From Phycomyces blakesleeanus NRRL 1555(-) (Eukaryota > Mucoromycota > Mucoromycetes > Mucorales > Phycomycetaceae), in assembly GCF_001638985.1 (NCBI RefSeq), contig NW_017265154.1, forward strand, positions 496,001-560,000: 64,000 bases of DNA, in the 5' to 3' direction. A program made the position numbers and the translations under genes. Every line of letters begins with the position of its first letter. Positions within the stretch are counted from its first letter, which is position 1. Under the pieces are notes generated by a model. It worked only from the letters and a program-made list of their open reading frames with translations, made no database searches and was not told where the DNA came from. Shown piece by piece: positions 32,939 through 43,826 of this stretch.

Positions 32939-35900
32939 AGCAGTTATTGATTTAGATGATTATAAAGAGGATACAATAGATAGAAAGAAAGTTGTAATTT
33001 TCACATATTTCCTGATCTGATCCAATTATTTATACTTGATTTATATGGAAGAGTGATTTACTCATCTAAAGGTATTTAGGAGTGCTTGTGTACCGTAGAC
33101 TCGTACAAGAGAATGTGTGACAGTTCCACTCGCGTAGAAATTCTTATATGCTGAAAAGATACATATAAAAAGATACTCATTATAGATGTGGATACAATAC
33201 GTTCAATACCTAGGTATGCTCGACTATTGAACTTGTTTTATTTAGAAGCAGTATTCAATACTAAAACAAATGAAAATAAGAAAAGGTACAATATAAAAGC
33301 CTATAGATCTGACCACATGGCAATATATTGAGCTAATTACACAAATGCTGCGCAACTCGTACAAAGTCTATTTTTTTCTTTGTACAATTTTAGAAATCAG
33401 AGACTGGTAGTAGCATTAAAAGCCATCATCTATGTAACATATGATGTAGTACATTACCATAAAAATATCATCACAGAATATTACTCTACATTTTACTAAG
33501 AAAAAAAGGTGTCGGCGAAGTGGATAATCAATTAAACTTGAAAAATTATTTTGAGTAATAGATCAAGAATACGGATATAGGTACTGTCTGCTGTGTGCTG
33601 TGTGCTGTGTAGATACTAATATGCGTGTGTTATAAACAATAATATACTCCAAAGATAAAGTTATATTTAAAAAGAAGTATATGATTGTTCTCTGTTTTGG
33701 GTCTATTCCTGCTAAGACACAGACAATAACCAGCTTTCAAAAAAAAAGCTCTTGGCACTATAGTATTACATCTAATACCTTAAGTAGAAAGATGCCAGCC
33801 TATAAAACATACAAGAGGCTGAAGAATAATATATGCCATAAAAAGAAAAAGAAATGTTTTTTTTTACAAGAGATGCTGATAACAAACAAAATTAAATACC
33901 ATACATAAACATAAAAAATATGCTATCTCTTTTAGACAGAAGGGGCACGATTTATGGGCTTTAGAGGATGAAATACCATATATAAACTCGTAGCCTTCTA
34001 AGCATAGAAGGTGTGATATAATCTATCATACGCTTCATCAGCACCTTGTGTATAAATTTATGCAAATTTATTCACAACTTAGAATCTAATCAGAGTTCGA
34101 ATAAAAGCTCTAAAAGAATGTATTGAGGCCTACAAAAATATATTACCATGTTTACTTTGGAGAGCCTCTACCTAATTAGACTACGCTCGCATTCCCTTCC
34201 CTTCATCTTCAAGACTCAAGGTTCAATTGTATCTCGTCCTATAACACGTTTGCGCCTGGCTGCCAAACAGCAACCTCTTTGTCACTATTGAATAAGCTTT
34301 AGTAGGTCACTAGTAATATATCTCATGTTCTTAGTACGGAGGAGGTATATTAAAACTTTCTTCCCAAGTTAATAGTTCCCATCAACTACCCTTTATACGC
34401 TTATGATAATACCTTTATTTCCATACCAGAAGCTATGAGAAAATTTTTGGCTATGACCTAGACGTATCCAAAGTTTCTGGGGTATAAGTATAATGTATTC
34501 AAATGTGAGGCCGTCAATGTCCTTCTCTATGTTCTCTTTTATTTATATTTGCGCGTTTTTTTCACTTATACTTCATTTTGGTAGTCAAGAGCTAAAAGGT
34601 ACAATCATGTTTACCAAGTCTCAGCAAAAATCATATACATATACACATTTTGGCCGACCTGCGACTACCAGTGTGTATCTGACTTTTGCCTACCCCAGTC
34701 TTGAGTAAGCTCTAGTAATTTTCTGTACTGGCCAGAAAAAGACTATCTCCTTACATAAAACTCGGGAGAGTCGTCTTCGGACATGTATTCGATGGCTAAA
34801 TGCGACGATAAGAGTATTCCATACCGCTGTTTTAGCTGCTCTACCCAATATGTTTACCCATATCTGTATTCTCTAAGCCAGATTTCTTTATCACTTTAAA
34901 AAAAAAATACCCTCAAACTCATTTATCGGAGCTCTTACCATGCAGCTGAACCTTACCAAAGCTAAGATGACATTAAATAAGCTATATCGTTGTGTAATTT
35001 GGAAAAGGCCCAAGTTACTGAAAAAATCATCAACACTGGGCAAAGAACCCATTGCAAGAAGCTTTTGCATTGTTACACCAAAGAAAAAAAGTCGACAGGA
35101 AACTTGCGGGCGTAAATACACCAGTGACCATTGCCAGAAACATGTGCAACCCTTTCTAGGATCTGGTCTTACGACTGCCCTATCCTGCCCTGTACCCGCC
35201 ACAAACACTGTCGTTTGGTCAAATGGAGAGCTACTTGACTACCACCCACATCATGAGGCGAGTGTAAATGTGGCGCTACCATGGAGAACAAAAGACACCT
35301 GCTGATATACTCCGCAAACATAGCTCTCATTTATAAACTCTGTCTCTTGATAGATCCTGATCCCCCTCCAAGGGTCTATATCATCGATCACGCTCTCGAC
35401 TGCCTCCCTAGACCCTTTAAAGCACCTGGTACGTAGTACGGTTAGCGACCGTTTTTGCTCGCCTTGCTATGTGATATTGACCAAAATAAATTATCTTGCA
35501 AACTACCGGAAGAAAAATGTTATGGTCAATATCTCCTTGACCTTGCAACAAAATGCTGTACCAAGGAACAAACACGTTCTCTTCGAACCACAAAAGTTCC
35601 AAGAGAACTTGTTCCTGGGAATCCATTTTTTCTTTCTTTCTTTTTTATGTCCAGAATCCTCACCGTCTCCCGCCAACCCAGACCATTGATGTTTTCCTGA
35701 AACTGTACCTAGTATGATCAACTTTTGTCTGATAATGATGTATAGTCTCGATCCAGAAATCAATCTTCCGAGTTTCTAAATAGATTCCTCTTTAGGTCTC
35801 TTATCCCTTCCGAAATCTGTTCCTAATTCTGAAGCTGTCATCGTCTAGCTACATGTTTTCGATTATTTCATGTACTTTCCTTATTTATTATAGATTTATT

Positions 35901-37060
35901 TGTCTCGTATTCTCACTAGCTGTACCTTTATTTTACTTTGTCTTAATATTCTTTCTCAAAAGTTGTTCTTCCCTAATAAGAGTTATTTGCGTGCTTTCTT
36001 ACATTCTTGGCTGACTATTATTTATTATGTTATGTTAGGTACTTTTTATTTCTTTTGTATTTATCATCTATCATTAGCTTTCATTGGGTTTACTGGATAT
36101 CAAAGTGTACAAGCTCTTGAAAAACCAAAAAAAAAAAAAAAATGCCCGTCTACTTTTAATATATAAAACCCTGACCTGTAAAGCTAATTTGTGTAATTGG
36201 CTCTTTAGAGCCGTACTCTTTTAAGGTACAGAAAAAAGACTCCCGTTAATTAGATTTTGTAAATACTTACTCATCTTTTGTAGAAAACATTTTTATAGGT
36301 TGTTTTATACATATGAATTATTTATATTCGGGAAGTATTTTTTCCTAGACTAGTCAAAGTAAACTCTTTAAAGCCAAGCACATAAACACACTCAATGATC
36401 TTATTGTCATAAAGTAATATACATAGACAAAACTAAAGTTTCTTATTCACACTACCCTATTGAGTAATATTTCAAATATTTGTTCCTCTTTTGTTTCCCT
36501 TTTCTTTAACAAGATGGTAACAGGCGTTTTATAATCTGATTGGCGTTATAATGCACATCTAAAATATACTTTAGCTCATCAATTAATGGCGTACCATTAG
36601 TGGCTAAGGTAAGTACAGTATAAATGATGTACGACATACTACGCGGAGGTGAATTTGTATGAATTTGGTGTCTGTAGAGATATACTATTTGTGCATCAGT
36701 AAGACAGGCATGACATATGCGTCCGTCAATGAAAATGTTGAGCCTAAGCCAAGTGAACCCAGTTTATTCTGTACCACAATTTATTTGACGTGTTTTTTTT
36801 TCAGGTAATATAAAGCTACACGCTATAAAACGTGCACATTTGCACATTTACATATGCTCATAGATACTAGTGTAGACCAAAATTGTAGGATTTATGCTTA
36901 TGATTGTTTTTTTTATTCATGAGGTGTGTTCACAATAAAACTTGGTGGTTGGTAAGTTCAAAGGAAAATAAAGTTAAAGCTTGGGGCAATTAGGATGCGA
37001 AGAAGTGAGATAGAGTGGGATGATTTAGGGTAAAGAGGATATTGCGGGCGGGGAATTCAA
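32939..37060. other. 4.1 kb intergenic, no gene supported
   Basis: Mixed AT-rich DNA. Frames of 70-120 codons at 34493-35305 and 35417-35763 lie in less AT-rich sequence and might be worn retroelement pieces, but no reverse transcriptase, integrase or RNase H motif could be confirmed. The stretch 36200-37060 is the 3' flank of the GDI gene. Confidence 0.4.
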
Positions 37061-38628
37061 TTAAGCAGTAGAGTCAGCTTGCTCCTGTTCTTGGGTTGGT
37101 CTCTGCTTCAATACGAGCTCAGAGCCAGTGAGACGACGATAGATGCTCTTAACATCATCACACACAGTCTCAAAGTGAGAAGTAGCATCATATGATTTAG
37201 ATACAAAGACCTTGTCGGCAGTACCATCCTGGATGGGCTCTTGGATGTCCAATACAGACACGAACCTGGGAAAGAGATTTATAAGTAAAATAAAATAAAA
37301 TAAGATAAAATAAAATAAAGAAACACTTTAAAACATACTTGTCATGGATGGGACCAAGGAGTGCCAAACCGGCTTCAATCTCCTTCTCGGGCTCATCTGT
37401 CTCAACAACAGTAGAGACAATAGCAAGATAGGTATCCTTGGGGCAGACATTATGGTTGCTTGATACACAGGCAACATATACGTCATGGTTGCGACCCAAC
37501 TGGTTCTGGGGGATCACAATCTGAGCGGAATCAGCATCGCTTGTATTTGGGACGGGGTGCTTGAGGAAGCAGATAGCACGGACAACCTTTCCTGTGGTGT
37601 GGGCCTTGGTGGGAGCATATGAAGGGTCACAGATGATCTGGGTTGCTCTAGCAGTCTCTTCGCCTGAACGGACACCCACAGCTACACCATTCTCGTACAA
37701 AATCTCATCTACAGCGCGGTCAAGCATATAGGTACCACCATAGATAGCACTCAAGCGAGCAAATGACTGGGGAAGCTCACCAAGACCGTGAAGAGGGTAG
37801 ATGTAGGGGCTCTTACCGTAACGGGTAACAGAGGCAACATAGAGCACGATCTTATCAATGGTCTCACGGGCAGGCTTGGTAAGATATTCGTCGTCAAGGT
37901 GGAGAGCCATGGCATGACCCAAGAGATCCTGGGAGGCAGGATCGAGGCTGAACTTCTCGTACACAGTAACCATTGTATCCTTCTCGAGGTTCAATCCCTG
38001 GTGGGTAGAGTCGTCATCCTCCTTCCAGTTCTGAACGAACTCAAAGAACTTCTGAAGACGACGCTTCTCGACAAGACCCATCAATGAGGAGGAGATGGCC
38101 TCACCCTCTGTAGCAGGAACCTTGGAGATTTTGCCTTCGTGAGATACATAGGAACCAGCAATCTGCTTAAACTCCAAATAACGGGTAACATCGGTGTGGG
38201 TCAGGAAGCGAACAATTTCACCGTTTGCCATCATAAACTTGGGAATCAAGTCAATGTTGTAGTCACGGTCGCGACCGAGGTCTGCTGGGACTTCAACACC
38301 AGGGCGGTACTTGCGATAGAGCTAAAAAAGAAGTAAAAGAGCTTTTTTTTAGTACTTCTGCTTCTCACGCCATTCAAGGTCACACAAGACTTGATGGGGT
38401 TTATTATATATGTTTTTTTTTCTTACCTGAGTCAAGTTGAGGGAGGCCGATTCACCACCGTAATAGTCGTTGCGGTCCATATGAAGCACGTTCTTACCCT
38501 CAGCAGAGAGGATTCCAGAGAGAATACATTCGGTCAATCCAGTGCCGAGAACAATAACATCGTAGCTGGTATCCTGTTATGGAGATGAGGATTGTGTTCT
38601 TGGGTGGAATGTTCATCATTCTTACCAT
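37061..38628 (-). CDS. GDI1: Rab GDP dissociation inhibitor (GDI)
   Basis: Exons (minus strand) 38628-38626, 38573-38427, 38321-37339 and 37265-37061 join to 445 residues, the normal GDI length. The first coding exon is only the ATG. The N-terminus reads [20 protein letters not shown], the Rossmann-like GDI/REP motif, and NDYYGGES follows, as in all GDIs. [10 protein letters not shown] and [20 protein letters not shown] belong to the conserved Rab-binding region, and the C-terminal part has [16 protein letters not shown] extracts GDP-bound prenylated Rab proteins from membranes and delivers them for new rounds of vesicle transport in the cytosol. Identification is secure; the gene symbol follows yeast usage. 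Confidence 0.96.
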
Positions 38629-38724
38629 TGTGATGAGTGTGACAAAAAGGTAAAAAGAGTGAGAGAGTAAGAGGTAAATGAACAGAAAACAAGAGAAGAG
38701 CAAGGAGGCTGAGGGAACCTAATA

Positions 38725-38734
38725 CCTTTTTATA
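38725..38734 (-). promoter_or_regulatory. TATA-like box before GDI
   Basis: TATAAAAAGG on the minus strand, about 100 bp upstream of the ATG-only exon. Confidence 0.4.
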
Positions 38735-39398
38735 CAAAAAAAAAAGTATATTCAATTGTGCTTTCCCCCCCCCCCACTTACGCCAATCCGGTGCACTTTG
38801 CTCAACGTGGTAAAACATATAAATATCCTGCACGTTCTCAACTTTCTCAGTCCGAGTGGAGAAACAAAATAAATATATTTATATATTTATATAATATTAT
38901 TACAAGTTAGTGTGCGCTAATGTGTGTGTGTGTGTAAAAGAGAGAGCTAGAGAAACAAGGAGTCTTGAGTTGACTTGGCATTATATGACTTGACTGTTCC
39001 AATAGTAGAAGTAAAGGAGGTAAAGTCTAGTAATTATAGTTTAAGCACTTAAATAAAGACTACATAATTGAATAAAACAATAAGTAAATACAAGGCACAT
39101 TCTAAAAGTGACATGGATACCCGAATCTCTGCACACATTTATCAACTACGTGCTTCTATGCACTAACATCATTACAACGTGGCAGGGAACCTAGTTATGT
39201 AAGTCATTTCACCACGCGCCATCCTGCGGTATTTGGACCGCCACCTTGAACCTTTGTTCTCCAATAAAGAACCCCATTCCCCGTTATGGGTCCCGATTAT
39301 AGAAACGAGGCCCTGGAGACCAGCGTTTTATACACAAGTAATCTTATTTTCGTATTATACTTTATTTAAATTGAATGCCTCGGCTTTCCACTACTTCC

Positions 39399-39430
<32 letters not shown>

Positions 39431-39966
39431 TTTGTATCATCAATGTCATCAGTATCACCAGTGCTATCCGTATCATCAGCGCCATCAGTATCATCAGTAT
39501 CATACTTTTGACTTGGATAAAATAAAAGCAGGAAAAGATTACACCTGATTTTTGATCATGTCAACATATTGATACTAAGTTTTGCTATCTTACAATTCTT
39601 AATGGATAGCACAATCAAGAATAATAGACAAATACATCAAATATTCTTTCAATTTTTTCTTATTTGACTATCGTTTTAATTTGACTTCAATTAAGTTTGT
39701 CACAACTCGATCATTCTCACAACTAATGAATTAACATTAGACATTCAATTGATCGCACTATAGAATATTCAATTGGTAATTTAATTGGTTGTGAAATGAA
39801 CCTTACGAATATGCTTATTTACTTTAACTTATCTAGGGTGAATGAAGAAGAAGGCTATAAAGTTTCTAAAGTAAAGCTTTTGGCATGTATCGTTTTCAGC
39901 AAAATATACAGACGGGATTTTAAATAGCAGGAGCTTTTGTCCTTTAATTGTAGATGCAGTTCTTAA
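38735..39966. other. Intergenic, no gene seen; TATG microsatellite
   Basis: Contains a C run (38766-38776), a TG run (38921-38933) and a TATG repeat (39403-39429) followed by ATCA/CAGTATC repeats. A 92-codon frame at 39233-39511 crosses this microsatellite and is rejected as a gene. Confidence 0.5.
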
Positions 39967-40161
39967 GAGCATCTCCAACAGTCACTTTTATCTCAACTTT
40001 TATGTCAAATTTAAAATGTTAGTTAAAAGTAGTACCCCCAACAGCGTAATTTATTTTATCTCTCTGCTAAATTTGACAGGGATTTAAAAGTTTTAACTGA
40101 AAATGCTCTCAAAATTTATTTCCGAAAAAAAAAAAGATAATTTGAACAGTTGGATATGCTC
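39967..40161. mobile_element. 195-bp PIF/Harbinger-type MITE with TAA target duplication
   Basis: The left end GAGCATCTCCAACAGT and the reverse complement of the right end GAGCATATCCAACTGT form imperfect terminal repeats of about 26 bp. TAA flanks both sides (39964-39966 and 40162-40164). A GAGCATCTCCAAC-type end with a three-base TAA/TTA duplication is characteristic of Tourist-like MITEs of the PIF/Harbinger superfamily. It has no coding capacity. A related end (GTTGGAGTTGGTCTC, about 40499-40513) lies downstream and may belong to a second, damaged copy. Confidence 0.75.
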
Positions 40162-40164
40162 TAA

Positions 40165-41973
40165 TCTTTTGTTTATCCACCTTTTTCTTCTTTTTAAAAA
40201 AAAATACATTTTCTCTATACCTCCTATTTTATAATAGGAATATGATTGGCTGAACTACCTTGAGGACAGCAAACTACTCTGCTTGGGCACATGTTATAGA
40301 CCCTCTCGGTATCTTTAAAAAAATCTTTACATTTAAAAAGTATTGAAAATTGTTGTCAAAATCTTTAAAGCTTCTAGTCAAAGCCTTTCTATTTCTTTGA
40401 TTTCATTTTCACTTCTTCTTTATAAAGCTATGTCTTACCAATAAAGTAATGATTAGTAAAGTGCGAAAAACAGTCATACTGTTTTTAAAGATAGTGTTGG
40501 AGTTGGTCTCAATACTCCATAAAGACTCTCAAAAGTCTCATAATTGACAGCTATAAAATAAAGTATGCTTGTTAATACCGCATTAAAAGGATATATTAGA
40601 TATTTATTAGGCACTTTGCTTTTATTAATTTAAACTTGATTTATTGAAAAAGTAAAGAAAGTGCATAAATTAAAGCTATAAAATAAAGTAATATAGAATT
40701 GAACTTGATATTTGTTGTCAAGAAATATAGAGTATGAGCAAGTAAGCTAAGTTCTTTAATTTAATGTAAAATTAACCATATAAATAAAAAATAATAATAA
40801 TAATAAAGGCATGTTTCATACTTATAGCTATAATAGACATTGACACTACATACTTTACTATTCTAACACCTGTTCTGACAGCAAAAATTGCATAATTCAT
40901 AAAACTTAATAAATGCAACTTTACTGTAATCAGACGTGGATTATAAAATTCTAAAAAAGAAATTGTATCAGGGAAATAAGTCCCTGTACTAATACTTATC
41001 TTTACAACGCTATTCAGAAGTCTTCTTGTGATGACCTATAGATTACTACATATCGCTTACTAATTCTGGATTTATACAAATCGATGATCTACAGGATCTA
41101 GTAAAACACACACACACACACACACAATATTTTGAACATAAATAAATTAAATACCAAAAAGTATTTTATAATTTAATAAGTGTATTCTGAAGAATCGACA
41201 CTTTCCTAAATAAAGACACTTGTAAATGTTTTCTAGATATACTAAAATCTTGAGCCTATAAATGAGCTACCGTGTAAATGCACTGTGCTACTAGTATATA
41301 TAATACACCTATATATCCTTTCTTTTAGCATAATCCCAAGGTCTATTAATCCATTATCTTTATCGAGTTGTGTAATTAGAGCCCACGTCTACAGAAGGTT
41401 GCCTCAAGCGATTCTTTCTGCAGCTGTACACTGAGTAAAATAAGTTTTTTTCTTCTTTCTTTCAAAACATTCTATATAATCAAAAGGTTAATTTTTTATT
41501 ATTATTAAGAAACCCTTTGGTACCCTTCGACCACATATAATAATCACGTGCACGATAGCTGTTGTCAAGGAGATTTCTATGCGGGAAGCTGTTGACTCCT
41601 CATTTCTTTAAAGAATCATTTTATAATGAGATGTCTTGAGTTGCCTTTGAATATCAACATAATTTGCTTTGTTGAGCATTTTAGATTGTTCTGTAGATAT
41701 AGGCCTAGTGTTTGAATACCTAATCTCTCGTTCCAAGATATAATTAAACTCACAATAATGATGATATATTGATCCAAGTCCCCCTTTTTTTCTTATATTT
41801 TTTTTTGCGACAACATATCACTGACATTGACAAATACCATTCTCGCTTAAAGGACACTATATATATCAGTATTAAAATAATAATAATTAAAAATAACCCT
41901 CTTATTCTTCTTCTTTTTATTCTTCTTCTTATTCATCGGCACCATAATATTCTATTTATTGATTTATTGTATA
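40165..41973. other. Intergenic, no gene seen
   Basis: AT-rich with an (AAT)n run near 40788 and a CA run (41108-41127). A TATATATA near 41860 may be the promoter of the next gene. Confidence 0.5.
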
Positions 41974-43620
41974 ATGAGCCTTTATCAAGAAGACAATTGT
42001 TGCTACCGGCTGTACATTGGAAACGGAAATTGGATTAACCTTGGGCAAGAAACTACACGCGAACTATTGGCGATTTATGCAAAAGGTGTTGCAACTCGCT
42101 TTGAGCTCGTTCCTGGTCTAGCTATCGATATTCTGCCTAATGATGTAGATTGTAACAGCAAGAATACAGATCTACCAATGCTTATGCGCGCAGATTTGGT
42201 ATCGGTCGATCCAGAGAGCGCAAACAACCCCGGAAAAATCTTCTCGAGCTACATCAAAGATTTATTGGAAAAGCAAGGAATTGTCGATGTTTTCCCACCA
42301 GTCAGGTTGGGTGAAGACCTTCCGTTGGTTACATCTTTACCTTCCCATAGACACCTCAGTATGGTGCCTGCTCCGATCGGTATGTCTCGTAGGTCAAATC
42401 GCCCGTCTGTAGTTAAAGAAGCTCGACTACAGGATCCTCTGAGAGGATTCGTTGTGTCTTCATCGGTGTCGTCGGCCAGTACATCACACTCTTATGCACC
42501 CCAAAATGACAACAATAACTTCAATGGTATCCAGCCTACAGCAACCGGCAACAAAAAGAAACGAGGAAAGAAAGGATCTATGCCCAAAAAAGCTACAACA
42601 ACTTCTCTTCAGTCAGGGATCATGACACGCTCTCAACAGCGTCATTCAAAGCTCCTGGAAGAGGTCGAGCCTGATCATAGCTATGGTTCCAATACTTCGC
42701 CTGGAACATGGATCGACACAGCCCCTTCTTCCACTTCACTTCCACCAGCGTACCCATTGAACCAAACCAGCCAGCAAGTGTTTCTTCACCATCGTGTTCC
42801 TTCTAATATGTACCGCAAGGATCTTACAGTCGAAACTTCTTCTGCTGGTGCTTTTTATTCATCACAAAATGTGTTTAAACAACCTTCGCAACCAATTTTT
42901 CAACAGAGACCCATTGGGAATTATTCTTCTGTAGCAATGCACGGTATACAATATCAAAACACCCCAGAAGCTATTCCGCCATATCATTCCCAGGCCCTTC
43001 CAGGTCTTTCGATCTTTACTTCTTCATTGGGAAGTATGGACTGTGATGATGATAATTCGGGTGAATCAGCCCTTCGACGATCAAATATCAATATCTACTC
43101 TACTCTCTCGCATCCGTCTACTATGACGCCTATTCCTGCAAATTGGATGGAGCGTGATATGTGGAATATGGGCACGCAAGCCAATATTATGGATGCATCC
43201 GATTATGGATCTACTCAAACACCTTCATATTCCCATTTTCCTATGCACACACCTGAAATCTCCTACAATGCAAACAACATCAACCACGAAAACGAAAGCT
43301 CGTCTCAGACTGGCGTGATTGTTCCTCTTCAACTAGGAGTCCATCGCTATGATATAGAAACCAAGGAATCACCAAGCTCAATTTCTACCCTAGGATCAAT
43401 CCCACTATCCAGCCTCTACAATGATTCCTCTTTTTTTAAGTCCAATGAAGCTACAGACTGCTGCACAACCAACTATCAGCAAGAAGAGCAACCTAAAAGA
43501 GATTCCATTCTTGAGCATCGTTCAATGTCACCTAAAGACACTCCTGTTCTGGCACCGCTCACAAATTCCGTAGCTACCTCTAGATATACCAGCCCTCATC
43601 ATTCTGTTATTTCATCTTAG
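41974..43620 (+). CDS. Orphan 548-residue protein with folded N-terminus and disordered remainder
   Basis: Single exon. The ATG at 41974 (MSLYQEDNCCYRLYIGNGNW) is preferred over an in-frame ATG five codons upstream because conserved-looking sequence starts there. Residues 1 to about 130 have mixed hydrophobic pattern and look folded, with GNGNWINLGQETTRELLAIY and a Ser-Tyr-Ile-Lys-Asp helix. The rest is rich in Ser, Asn, Gln, Pro and Thr, with a basic patch near 195-210 (NKKKRGKKGSMPKK) that may serve as a nuclear signal. No family recognised. The overall shape resembles fungal regulatory proteins, but no DNA-binding domain is visible. It converges on REV1 with a gap of about 200 bp. Confidence 0.75.
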   Translation: MSLYQEDNCCYRLYIGNGNWINLGQETTRELLAIYAKGVATRFELVPGLAIDILPNDVDCNSKNTDLPMLMRADLVSVDPESANNPGKIFSSYIKDLLEKQGIVDVFPPVRLGEDLPLVTSLPSHRHLSMVPAPIGMSRRSNRPSVVKEARLQDPLRGFVVSSSVSSASTSHSYAPQNDNNNFNGIQPTATGNKKKRGKKGSMPKKATTTSLQSGIMTRSQQRHSKLLEEVEPDHSYGSNTSPGTWIDTAPSSTSLPPAYPLNQTSQQVFLHHRVPSNMYRKDLTVETSSAGAFYSSQNVFKQPSQPIFQQRPIGNYSSVAMHGIQYQNTPEAIPPYHSQALPGLSIFTSSLGSMDCDDDNSGESALRRSNINIYSTLSHPSTMTPIPANWMERDMWNMGTQANIMDASDYGSTQTPSYSHFPMHTPEISYNANNINHENESSSQTGVIVPLQLGVHRYDIETKESPSSISTLGSIPLSSLYNDSSFFKSNEATDCCTTNYQQEEQPKRDSILEHRSMSPKDTPVLAPLTNSVATSRYTSPHHSVISS

Positions 43621-43826
43621 CCTTTTTTTATTAAAGTACATACACACATAAACACATTTTTTCCCAGACATAGCTATTACTCCTTTTGTTTTGTCTGTGA
43701 ATATTTACAAGAGTATTTCATAATAAAAATAAAAATAAAAATAAAATAAAATAAAATAAGACTAGTGGGTAGAACACAAGGTTGTTTTGTTTTTGTTTTT
43801 GTTTTCCAATAGTCTCTTGGTTTGTT

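Noticed and set aside
34400..35800. Possible LINE or other retroelement relic in less AT-rich DNA
   Set aside because: Some phrases looked suggestive in single frames, but no reverse transcriptase, endonuclease or zinc-knuckle motif could be confirmed.
39233..39511. 92-codon plus-strand frame
   Set aside because: Its second half is the TATG and ATCAGTATC microsatellite; the first half has no recognisable similarity.
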